NCBI GenBank assembly: GCA_023426865.1
Contig: JAEZBT010000220.1
Location: 1 to 5,391 of the forward strand
Direction: 5' to 3'
Length of the DNA: 5,391 nucleotides
DNA from: Actinomycetes bacterium
Lineage (GTDB): Bacteria; Actinomycetota; Actinomycetes; Actinomycetales; Cellulomonadaceae
The translations under genes were made by a program, and so were the position numbers. Shown piece after piece: positions 1-5,391 of this stretch; position 1 is the stretch's first letter; every line of letters starts with the position of its first letter. Below the pieces are notes generated by a model, which was given only the letters and a program-made list of their open reading frames with translations, was not told the DNA's origin and did no database searches.

Positions 1-609
1 GGCAACCTCGACAGCAGCGCCGCCCCGCCCGACTGCGGCGGCGACACACCCGTCGAACCGCTGTGGCGCCGCGACCGCGCCACCACGAGCTCACCCTGGT
101 CCGACTGGACCAACGTCGTCGGCTGGACCTGCCCCAGCGACTACCTGCCGGCCTTCACCGCAGAAGACTTCCACCGCCTCCCCCTGGCCCCGCCGCCGCT
201 GACCATCCAGCCCGCCCGCACCGAGCACCTGGTCAACATGCCCACCATCGTCTACACCACCCCTGCCCAGCAGCTGCTCACCACCGACCTGCTCGGCTAC
301 CCGGTCGAGGTCGAAGCCACCCCCACCACCTACACCTGGGACTTCGGCGACGGCACCACCGTGACCACCACCACACCCGGGCACCCCTACCCCGACCACG
401 ACGTCGCCCACCCCTACGCCCGACCCGGCACCTACACCATCACCCTGACCACCACCTGGACCGGCCGCTACCGCCTGGCCGGCACCACCACCTGGGCCAC
501 CGTCACCGGCACCGCCACCACAACCACCACCTCGACCCCCATCACCGCCGTCGAAGCCCCCACCCACCTGGTCACCGCCGACTGCCATCAGCAACCCCAG
601 AACTGCTGA
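1..609 (+). CDS. PKD domain-containing protein, 3' part (5' end outside window)
   Basis: The frame is open from base 1 to the TGA at 607-609, giving the last 202 residues of a longer protein. Seen: a PKD-type beta-sandwich signature, with YTWDFGDGT at fragment residues 111-119 and H137-P-Y then PGTYTITLT around 142-150. This matches the family pattern of W-D-F-G-D-G followed by H-x-Y-x-x-P-G-x-Y. The domain spans about residues 98-165. The stretch 155-178 is mostly threonine and small residues. Cysteines lie at 12, 44, 195 and 202, the last being the C-terminal residue. PKD domains are generally extracellular binding or spacer modules, so a secreted or surface location is likely, with possible disulfides (inference). 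The signal peptide would be upstream and cannot be seen. Small PKD proteins of this kind occur near pilus or secretion loci in actinomycetes, but no such gene is visible here. Codons are strongly C-ending. The family call is firm; the function is unknown. Confidence 0.82.
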   Translation, partial: GNLDSSAAPPDCGGDTPVEPLWRRDRATTSSPWSDWTNVVGWTCPSDYLPAFTAEDFHRLPLAPPPLTIQPARTEHLVNMPTIVYTTPAQQLLTTDLLGYPVEVEATPTTYTWDFGDGTTVTTTTPGHPYPDHDVAHPYARPGTYTITLTTTWTGRYRLAGTTTWATVTGTATTTTTSTPITAVEAPTHLVTADCHQQPQNC

Positions 610-814
610 CCCACACCCCCACCCGGCCCACCAGGCGCCCTCGCGCGAACAAGCCACCACGACGCGAGCAACCGTCGTTCGAACCCGTCACCGTCGCTCG
701 CACTCGAACACACGTCGCGAGGCGGCTCCTCGACCCGCCGCCGCCCGACCCGATAAGTCCTCGACGTCCCGCCGGTCAGTCGTCAGCATCGAAGGCTCCG
801 AAGGGACGAGGACG
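610..814. other. Intergenic gap before the MFS gene
   Basis: These 205 bases contain no credible gene. The only TA step is at 753-754, inside GATAAG, and no hexamer fits the TAnnnT pattern of a housekeeping -10 box. The promoter of the transporter gene is therefore not recognisable. A modest stem-loop can be drawn at 714-734: GTC and GAGG pair with CCTC and GAC around a CGGCT loop, with a two-base bulge. CTCGCG at 640-645 could also pair with CGCGAG at 663-668 across a 17-base loop. Neither is followed by a T run, so neither is called as an intrinsic terminator. In this GC-rich background such pairings are expected by chance. Confidence 0.5.
801..806 (+). promoter_or_regulatory. Ribosome binding site of the MFS gene
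   Basis: AAGGGA lies eight bases before the ATG at 815, and a second purine run, GAGGA (808-812), follows closely. The next in-frame ATG, at 905, is preceded only by pyrimidine-rich sequence. This site therefore favours 815 as the start, although the protein's first 30 residues look disordered. Confidence 0.55.
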
Positions 815-2299
815 ATGACCAGCACGAACCCGAGCGCCAGTACCGACGACCACGACACGCCCGGCCACGACACCGCCACCACCACCCCACCCAGCCCGAC
901 GGCGATGCGCACGTTCCGGCACATCCTCGCCAACACGGCCGTCGCCAACATCACCACCAGCTACCTGTGGTGGGCGCTCACGTTCTGGGCCTACCTCGAG
1001 ACGCGGAACGTCATGGCGACCGGCATCATCGGCGGCGCGTACATGCTGTTCATCTCGTTCAGCAGCATCATCTTCGGGACGATCGTCGACCACCGCCGCA
1101 AGCTCGCCGTCATGCGCCTGTCGACCACCCTGACCTTCACGGCCTTCGCGGCCGCCGCGGCGATCTTCCTGATCCTGCCCGGGCGCACCCTCATCGACCT
1201 CGGCGCCCCGTGGTTCTGGATCTTCGCGGTGATCATCCTGGCCGGCGCCGTCGTCGAGCACATGCGCAACATCGCGCTCTCGACGACCGTCACGATCCTC
1301 GTTCCCGACGGCGAGCGCGACAAGGCGAACGGCCTGGTCGGCATGGTGCAGGGCGTCGCGTTCATGGTCACGAGCATCATCAGCGGCCTGTCCGTCGGGT
1401 TGCTCGGCATGGGCTGGACGCTCGGCATCGCGCTGACGCTGACCGGCCTCGCGCTCGCGCACCTGCTGGTCATCCGGTTCCCCGAGGACCGCGTCGCCGC
1501 AGCGCCCGCCGCCAATGCCCGCGACGCCGTCGACCTGCGCGGCTCCATCCGGGTCATCCGCGCCGCGAGCGGCCTGTTCGCGCTCATCATCTTCTCGACG
1601 TTCAACAACCTCATCGGCGGCGTCTACATGGCGCTCATGGACCCCTACGGCCTCGAGCTGTTCTCCGTCGAGGCCTGGGGACTCGTGCTCGCCGTGTCGT
1701 CGACGGGCTTCCTCATCGGCGGCGCCGTCGTCGCGCGCCTGGGCCTGGGCCGCAACCCCATGCGCACGATGCTCCGCGTCGTCCTCGCCATGGGCTTCCT
1801 CGGTGCGGTGTTCACCATCCGGGACTGGTGGCCCATCTACGCCGTCGGGATCTGGTTCTACATGTGCCTGATCCCCGTGGTGGAGGCCGCCGAGCAGACC
1901 GTCATCCAGCGCGTCGTCCCGCTCGAGCGGCAGGGCCGCGTGTTCGGCTTCGCGATGGCGCTCGAGACCGCCGCCACCCCGGTCACCGCGTTCCTCATCG
2001 CGCCGCTGGCCCAGCTCTGGATCATCCCCTGGGCCGCGTCCGACGACGGCGCCGACGCCCTGCGCACCCTGCTCGGCGACGGCGAGGCCCGCGGCATCGC
2101 GCTCGTCTTCCTGGTCTCGGGCGTGGTCATGATGCTCGCCGCGCTCGCGGCCTTCCGCTCCCCGGTCTACCGGTCGATGTCCCGCACCTACGCCCAGGCG
2201 GCCCCGCCGTCGGCGGCCGACGACGCTTCGGACGCCCCCTCCGTCGAGACCGCACCCGCCGTCCGCGCCGGCGCCCTCGAGCCGGACGCGAGCGTCTGA
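815..2299 (+). CDS. MFS transporter, drug-exporter-like (DHA3/MFS_3 type)
   Basis: This is a complete 494-residue permease of the inner membrane, probably a proton-coupled exporter of small molecules. The substrate cannot be told from sequence. About twelve hydrophobic segments are visible, near residues 40-60, 69-90, 101-121, 131-149, 175-198, 201-220, 254-273, 288-308, 318-336, 339-358, 376-404 and 427-447. The cytoplasmic loop after segment 2 carries motif A as GTIVDHRRK (88-96). The loop before segment 11 has VPLERQGRVFG (368-378), and LVPDGERDKANGL (162-174) fills the equivalent loop in the first half. Both loops are typical of macrolide-efflux-like MFS proteins. Two hydrophilic tails are unusual: residues 1-30 are rich in T, P, D and S, and residues 458-494 in A, P, D and E. 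Start 815 is chosen for its AAGGGA site; M31 (base 905) begins the conserved part and is the alternative. No regulator gene adjoins it. The family is certain and the substrate unknown. Confidence 0.92.
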   Translation: MTSTNPSASTDDHDTPGHDTATTTPPSPTAMRTFRHILANTAVANITTSYLWWALTFWAYLETRNVMATGIIGGAYMLFISFSSIIFGTIVDHRRKLAVMRLSTTLTFTAFAAAAAIFLILPGRTLIDLGAPWFWIFAVIILAGAVVEHMRNIALSTTVTILVPDGERDKANGLVGMVQGVAFMVTSIISGLSVGLLGMGWTLGIALTLTGLALAHLLVIRFPEDRVAAAPAANARDAVDLRGSIRVIRAASGLFALIIFSTFNNLIGGVYMALMDPYGLELFSVEAWGLVLAVSSTGFLIGGAVVARLGLGRNPMRTMLRVVLAMGFLGAVFTIRDWWPIYAVGIWFYMCLIPVVEAAEQTVIQRVVPLERQGRVFGFAMALETAATPVTAFLIAPLAQLWIIPWAASDDGADALRTLLGDGEARGIALVFLVSGVVMMLAALAAFRSPVYRSMSRTYAQAAPPSAADDASDAPSVETAPAVRAGALEPDASV

Positions 2300-2339
2300 T
2301 CGATAGCCGTGCGACCCTCCGCGCACTCCCTGGGATCTG

Positions 2340-2355
2340 CGAATCGTCCGATTCG
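2340..2355. repeat. Hyphenated palindrome, possible operator
   Basis: CGAATCG-TC-CGATTCG has perfect seven-base arms around a two-base centre. It lies about 38 bases upstream of the -10 box at 2393. Its size and symmetry suit a dimeric DNA-binding regulator, but no regulator gene is adjacent and the operator role is inference. As RNA, the two-base loop would be too tight for a good hairpin, and no T run follows, so a terminator is unlikely. Confidence 0.45.
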
Positions 2356-2400
2356 ACTGCTGCTACCTGTCGGATTCAGATGCTGCTAGTTGTATGATTC
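2350..2400 (+). repeat. Spaced direct repeats with 23-base period
   Basis: GATTC occurs at 2350-2354, 2373-2377 and 2396-2400, at exactly 23-base intervals. The first two units share more than this core: GCTGCTA recurs at 2359-2365 and 2382-2388 with the same offset, and the 21-base units match at 16 positions. The third copy keeps only GATTC plus a following G, and it overlaps the -10 box. The right arm of the palindrome is part of the first unit. Same-face spacing of about two helical turns would suit cooperative protein binding; that role is inferred. Confidence 0.5.
2393..2398 (+). promoter_or_regulatory. -10 box of a predicted leaderless promoter
   Basis: TATGAT differs from the TATAAT consensus at one position and stands out in this GC-rich sequence. 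If its last base is -7, then +1 falls exactly on the G of the GTG codon at 2405. That spacing is the hallmark of leaderless genes, which are common in actinobacteria. No convincing -35 box is seen: the hexamer at 17-base spacing is TCGGAT (2370-2375). No Shine-Dalgarno sequence precedes any candidate start, which agrees with a leaderless transcript. Confidence 0.6.
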
Positions 2401-2404
2401 GTGC

Positions 2405-3676
2405 GTGGCCTACCTCCGCAGGATCCTCGATGACGAGCTGGACGAGCTGTTCCCACAGGTCCCCGCCATCGCCATCGACGGCCCCAAAGCGGTCGGCAAG
2501 ACAACCACGGCCGAGCAACGTGTCCATGGCCTGCTGAGGCTGGACTCGCGCGCCAACAGGACCGCCGTGGACGCCGACCCGGAGCTCGTGAGGGAGCGGG
2601 CTCGGCCCTTGCTGATCGATGAGTGGCAGAAGGTCCCGGAGGTCTGGGACGTCGTGCGCCGGATCGCCGACGAGGACCCGACCGGAGGCCAGTTCCTGCT
2701 CGTCGGCTCGGCCGCTCCCGCGCCAGGTGCGACAGCGCACTCCGGCGCCGGGCGCATCGGTCGACTGCGCATGCGTCCGATGACGCTCTCCGAACGCGGC
2801 GTGGTCCAGCCCGTCGTCAGCCTGCGCACGCTCCTCGCCGGCGGGAAGCCACGCATCGAGGGCCAGTGCGACCTGCGGCTGACCGACTACGCCGAGGAGA
2901 TCCTCGCCTCCGGGTTTCCCGGGCTCCGCGGCCTCAGCTCGCGGGCGCTGAGGTTCCAGCTCGACTCCTACCTGCGCAACGCCGTCGACCGAGACGTACC
3001 CGAGCAGGGCCTGGCCGTGCGCAAACCCGAGGCGATGCTGGCCTGGCTGCGCGCCTATGCGGCGGCCACCGCCTCCACCGCCAGCTACTCGAGCGTGCTC
3101 GACGCCGCCACCCCGGGCCAGGCCGACAAGCCCGCCAGGAGTACGAGCATCGCCTACCGGGACGTCCTGACCCAGCTGTGGCTGCTCGACCCTGTCCCCG
3201 CATGGGTGCCGAGCGCGCACCCTCTCACACGGCTCGGCCAGACACCCAAACATCACCTGGTCGACCCCGCCCTCGCAGCCCGACTCCTCGGCCTGAACCT
3301 CGCCGGTCTCCTCGACGGCGAAGGTCAACCCCTGGGACCCCAGGCCGGCACCATGCTCGGCCACCTCTTCGAGTCCCTGGTCACGCTGTGCGTCCGCGTC
3401 CCCGCACAGGCTGCCGAGGCCGCTGTCGGCCACCTGCGCACACGCAACGGTGACCACGAGATCGACCTGGTCCTCGTCCGCGACGACGGCCGAGTCCTGG
3501 CCGTCGAGGTGAAGCTCAGCACCACCGTCGACGACCGCGACGCCAACCACCTCCACTGGCTCGCCGGCCAGCTGGGCGACACGCTCGTCGACAGCGTCAT
3601 CATCAACACGGGGCCCCACGCCTACCGCCGCCCCGACGGCATCGCGGTCGTGCCCCTCGGCCTGCTGGCGCCATAG
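2405..3676 (+). CDS. AAA_14/DUF4143-type ATP-binding protein with PD-(D/E)XK-like C-terminus
   Basis: A 423-residue protein of full family length. Seen in order: Walker A GPKAVGKT (26-33); Walker B LLIDEWQ (69-75) with catalytic D72-E73; a sensor-like strand FLLVGSAAP (97-105); and the family block SGAGRIGRLRMRPMTLSERG (113-132). The DUF4143 part starts near 155. It includes SGFPGLRGL (169-177) and, in its C-terminal third, a PD-(D/E)XK-like set: F322-E323, then E352-I-D354 and E368-V-K370. The protein is probably cytoplasmic and hydrolyses ATP. Nuclease activity is only suggested, and the biological role of the family is not established. The start is set at GTG 2405 because the -10 box places +1 there and VAYLRRILDDEL resembles family N-termini. 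TTG at 2390 would add five residues but lies across the promoter. It stands alone, with no toxin, antitoxin or defence partner beside it. The family is widely scattered among bacteria, so horizontal transfer is plausible but not shown. Confidence 0.88.
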   Translation: MAYLRRILDDELDELFPQVPAIAIDGPKAVGKTTTAEQRVHGLLRLDSRANRTAVDADPELVRERARPLLIDEWQKVPEVWDVVRRIADEDPTGGQFLLVGSAAPAPGATAHSGAGRIGRLRMRPMTLSERGVVQPVVSLRTLLAGGKPRIEGQCDLRLTDYAEEILASGFPGLRGLSSRALRFQLDSYLRNAVDRDVPEQGLAVRKPEAMLAWLRAYAAATASTASYSSVLDAATPGQADKPARSTSIAYRDVLTQLWLLDPVPAWVPSAHPLTRLGQTPKHHLVDPALAARLLGLNLAGLLDGEGQPLGPQAGTMLGHLFESLVTLCVRVPAQAAEAAVGHLRTRNGDHEIDLVLVRDDGRVLAVEVKLSTTVDDRDANHLHWLAGQLGDTLVDSVIINTGPHAYRRPDGIAVVPLGLLAP

Positions 3677-3733
3677 ACGACGCTCAGGCCAGAGCCGCGG
3701 CGGAGGCGGCAGGTCCGTCGGCCGTACCGTGGC
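3677..3733. other. Convergent intergenic gap
   Basis: Only 57 bases separate the ATPase stop from the stop of the opposing small gene. The best stem is GCCGC (3694-3698) with GCGGC (3706-3710) around a seven-base loop, plus a four-base GCTC/GAGC pairing at 3682-3695. Neither has a T run on either strand, so no intrinsic terminator is called. Termination here may be Rho-dependent, or the two transcripts may overlap at their 3' ends. Confidence 0.4.
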
Positions 3734-4078
3734 TCAGTCCGTCAGGTCGCGGAGCGCGTTGTTGACGAAGCCGGGGATCGGCGGCGCCCCGCCCTGGCTC
3801 ACCACGCCGCGGACCTCGGTGTTGTTGGCGCCCTTCATCCGGGAGTGGCTGACGCCCTTCTTCATGTCGACGTGCTGGTCCCACGCGCGCACGTCGAGCA
3901 TCTGGGCCTCGGTCTCCGCCTCGTGGCGGTGGCGCTTGTCGGAGTTCCGGTACCGCAGGTACATGAACCCGTAGAAGAGGAAGCCCGAGAGGAAGAACAG
4001 CAGGCCGAAGGCCCGCGGGTCGCCCTCGGAGCTGCTGCTGGAGGCGAGGACCGCCTGGCCGAGCAGGTGGAGGCTCAT
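3734..4078 (-). CDS. Small single-span membrane protein, partner of the zinc-ribbon protein
   Basis: A 114-residue protein I do not recognise by name. Seen: a short N-terminal part with five consecutive serines (13-17); one hydrophobic segment at about 23-40 (FGLLFFLSGFLFYGFMYL); then a basic, histidine-containing stretch (RYRNSDKRHRH, 42-52). A soluble C-terminal half follows, with polar and glycine-rich stretches, ending in NNALRDLTD. The positive charges just after the segment predict an outside N-terminus and a cytoplasmic C-terminal domain of about 70 residues. Its ATG overlaps the TGA of the upstream zinc-ribbon gene (ATGA, 4078-4075), so the two are surely co-transcribed and probably translationally coupled. 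A G-rich run (GGTGGTGGGCGG) immediately precedes the ATG. A longer upstream reading in the same frame, to 4288, is possible but would lie wholly inside the zinc-ribbon gene and is rejected. A common membrane complex with the upstream product is inferred. Function unknown. Confidence 0.82.
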   Translation of the reverse strand: MSLHLLGQAVLASSSSSEGDPRAFGLLFFLSGFLFYGFMYLRYRNSDKRHRHEAETEAQMLDVRAWDQHVDMKKGVSHSRMKGANNTEVRGVVSQGGAPPIPGFVNNALRDLTD

Positions 4079-5391
4079 CCGCCCACCACCAGGATGATCG
4101 TGCCGATCACCATGCCGATGACCTGCACCACCGACGACACCGCGAACAGCCGACCCTTGTTGATCGGCACCGAGCCCATCGTCTCGCCGGTGCGCCCGTT
4201 CACCGCGACGTAGTGCAGGAAGGCGGACCCGTTGCTCTTGCGCTCGTAGTACCCGTACAGCCACACGGGCAGGTACGCGGACACCCACCGCTGCCCGACG
4301 ACGTCGAGCCGCTCGGCGTCCCAGCGCACCCCGCGGCCGTAGTACTCGAGCGTCGCGTTCGCCTGGTAGCGCGCGACGTCGGCGGCCTGCGTCTGCACGA
4401 GCGGCGACAAGTGCTCGAGGTTCGTGTCGCGGCGCTCCATGGTGAAGCCGGCCAGGTAGTTCGAGTCGTACTTGACCGCGTTGCGGGTGTCGAACGGCAT
4501 GATCGAGTTGATGATGTTGTTCGTGTTCACCGCGGCCCGCTGGTCCAGCCGGCTGGCCGACGACTCGACCGTCAGGTCGTTGACGTGCAGGTCGAACTCG
4601 CGCGCCACCTGGTAGATCGCGACGTCGTACCGCGTCTGGCGGCTGTCGCCCACCTTGACCGTGTAGCGGCGCAGCTCGTGCTCACCCACACCGCTCATCG
4701 CGGCATGCGCGTTCACGTCGATGACCATGTACGGCAGGTACACGCCCATGACGTTCTCGGGCGCGAACTCCTTCTTGAACCGCGGGTGCGCGAAGAACTG
4801 CCGCTTCTTGACGAACTGCGTGATCCTCGCGACCGCGTCCTGCTTCGGCACGCGGAACGGCAGGATCATGTCCGGCACCGCACCGTTAGGGATCTGCTGG
4901 TTCATCGACAGCACGTTGCGGCACCAGTGGCACCGCGCCTGCGTGCTGTGGGCCGTGTCGACGACGACGTCCGCCCCGCACGCGCTGCACTTGAACGTCA
5001 GGACCGTCTCGGTCGGCTCGATCGTCGTCGCGCCCGAGCCCATCACCAGGCCGCGCAGCTCACCGATCGGCCCGTCCAGGCCGAACGCCTCGAGCGCGTT
5101 GACCGCCTGCCACTCGTGCCGGCAGAACCCGCACCGCAGGTACCCCGTCTCCGGGTTCTGCGCGATCTCCGTCGCGCCGCAGCGCGGGCACTTGGTCAGC
5201 CCGTCCTTCGCGTCGACGTCCGTCCGCACGACGCGCGGGCCGTCCTGCTTCAACGGCGGGGGCGGCGGCGGCCCGGGCGGATTGCCGTCGAGCATGACCG
5301 GTTTGGTCAACGGGGCGGCTGGATCGAAATGGAAGGTGTGGCAGACGTTCATGTCCCAGCCCGGGATGGCGTTCATGCCCGAACCGGGGCA
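4075..5391 (-). CDS. TFIIB-type zinc-ribbon membrane-anchored protein, 5' end possibly outside window
   Basis: Numbered from the ATG at 5376, it has 433 residues. Seen: an N-terminal piece with C12-H13; a proline run (36-41); zinc ribbon 1, CPRC (63-66) with CGFC (82-85); zinc ribbon 2, CSAC (130-133) with CHWC (149-152); a large soluble domain (about 165-405) with LPFRVPKQDA, GVYLPYMVID and, near its end, LPVWLYGYYERK and YVAVNGRTGETMGSVP; and one membrane segment at 411-431. The YxPYxxxD and NGxTGxxxGxxP elements are typical of bacterial proteins annotated only as TFIIB-type zinc-ribbon containing. Despite that name, nothing here suggests a transcription factor. The N-terminal bulk is probably cytoplasmic, since zinc ribbons need reducing conditions, with a C-terminal tail anchor. 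The frame stays open beyond 5376 to the edge, reading CPGSG with G/C-ending codons, and no strong ribosome site precedes 5376. The true start may thus lie upstream; ATGs at 5352 and 5295 are internal alternatives. It is the first visible gene of a two-gene operon. Function unknown. Confidence 0.85.
   Translation of the reverse strand, partial: CPGSGMNAIPGWDMNVCHTFHFDPAAPLTKPVMLDGNPPGPPPPPPLKQDGPRVVRTDVDAKDGLTKCPRCGATEIAQNPETGYLRCGFCRHEWQAVNALEAFGLDGPIGELRGLVMGSGATTIEPTETVLTFKCSACGADVVVDTAHSTQARCHWCRNVLSMNQQIPNGAVPDMILPFRVPKQDAVARITQFVKKRQFFAHPRFKKEFAPENVMGVYLPYMVIDVNAHAAMSGVGEHELRRYTVKVGDSRQTRYDVAIYQVAREFDLHVNDLTVESSASRLDQRAAVNTNNIINSIMPFDTRNAVKYDSNYLAGFTMERRDTNLEHLSPLVQTQAADVARYQANATLEYYGRGVRWDAERLDVVGQRWVSAYLPVWLYGYYERKSNGSAFLHYVAVNGRTGETMGSVPINKGRLFAVSSVVQVIGMVIGTIILVVGG

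Larger units (their letters stand above)
2300..2404. other. Intergenic regulatory gap before the ATPase gene
   Basis: The gap spans 105 bases between two genes on the same strand. Its left half is GC-rich, with one weak stem (GTGCG 2309-2313 with CGCAC 2322-2326, eight-base loop) and no T run. Its right half, from about 2338, is clearly richer in A and T than the surroundings. It carries a palindrome, spaced direct repeats and a -10 box, described separately. The layout suggests the ATPase gene has its own promoter and is not simply read through from the transporter. Confidence 0.6.

Noticed and set aside
320..530. Dense ACC/CCACC triplet repeats
   Set aside because: They are explained by threonine and proline codons of the PKD protein. 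There is no regular repeat unit or spacer, so this is neither a CRISPR array nor a tandem repeat.
751..759. GATAAG as a -10 box for the transporter gene
   Set aside because: It does not fit TAnnnT, and no -35-like element lies at suitable spacing.
63..818. Overlapping frames across the PKD gene (+ 63-818 and - 91-660)
   Set aside because: One is a His/Pro/Arg-rich and the other a Gly-rich low-complexity translation. The PKD signature lies in the frame that starts at base 1.
776..2326. A 516-codon open frame on the - strand opposite the transporter
   Set aside because: The product is an Arg/Gly/Asp/Glu-rich low-complexity translation with no domain signature. It mirrors the GC-ending codons of the MFS gene, which has clear family motifs.
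2309..2326. Stem-loop GTGCG/CGCAC as terminator of the transporter gene
   Set aside because: The stem is only five base pairs with an eight-base loop and no T run, which is expected by chance at this GC content.
967..2397. A 476-codon + strand frame overlapping the transporter
   Set aside because: Its composition is dominated by Arg, His, Pro and Ala, as expected for a shifted reading of a GC-rich gene, and no motif is present.
2363..3619. A 418-codon open frame opposite the ATPase gene
   Set aside because: No domain is recognisable. The sense strand carries Walker A, Walker B and the DUF4143-type blocks, so this is an antisense shadow.
4079..4288. N-terminal extension of the small membrane protein
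   Set aside because: It would lie entirely inside the zinc-ribbon gene in another frame and is Arg/Val/Ala-rich without motifs. The ATG at 4078 overlaps the upstream stop in the usual coupled arrangement.

Overview
The window is very GC-rich, with codons ending almost always in G or C. Together with the protein families present, this points to a high-GC actinomycete. A Micrococcales member such as a Cellulomonas relative is my guess, from the style of the MFS and zinc-ribbon proteins rather than from any marker gene. Because of the GC content, long open frames occur by chance opposite or out of frame with the real genes. I kept five genes.

Left part (+ strand): the 3' end of a threonine-rich protein with one PKD domain (1-609), probably surface-exposed. 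A 205-base gap without a recognisable promoter follows. Then comes a complete 494-residue MFS exporter-type permease (815-2299) with long hydrophilic tails at both ends.

Middle (+ strand): a 105-base gap (2300-2404) whose right half is relatively AT-rich and structured. It holds a 16-base hyphenated palindrome, three GATTC copies at exact 23-base intervals, and a near-consensus -10 hexamer (TATGAT) placed so that transcription should begin on the GTG codon at 2405. I read this as a leaderless promoter with a possible operator. It drives a stand-alone AAA_14/DUF4143-type ATPase (2405-3676) with intact Walker A and B motifs and a C-terminal PD-(D/E)XK-like signature. Its cellular role is unknown.

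Right part (- strand): after a 57-base convergent gap, a two-gene operon reads towards the ATPase gene. The upstream gene (5391-4075) encodes a protein with two four-cysteine zinc ribbons, a large soluble domain and one C-terminal membrane segment. Its frame is open to the window edge, so its true start may lie outside. Its stop overlaps the start of a 114-residue single-span membrane protein (4078-3734) in an ATGA arrangement, implying coupled translation and perhaps a shared membrane complex of unknown function.

The transporter, ATPase and zinc-ribbon operon look like separate transcription units, and I see no pathway joining them. The most unusual items are the repeat-bearing leaderless promoter in front of the ATPase and the uncharacterised zinc-ribbon/small-membrane-protein pair.
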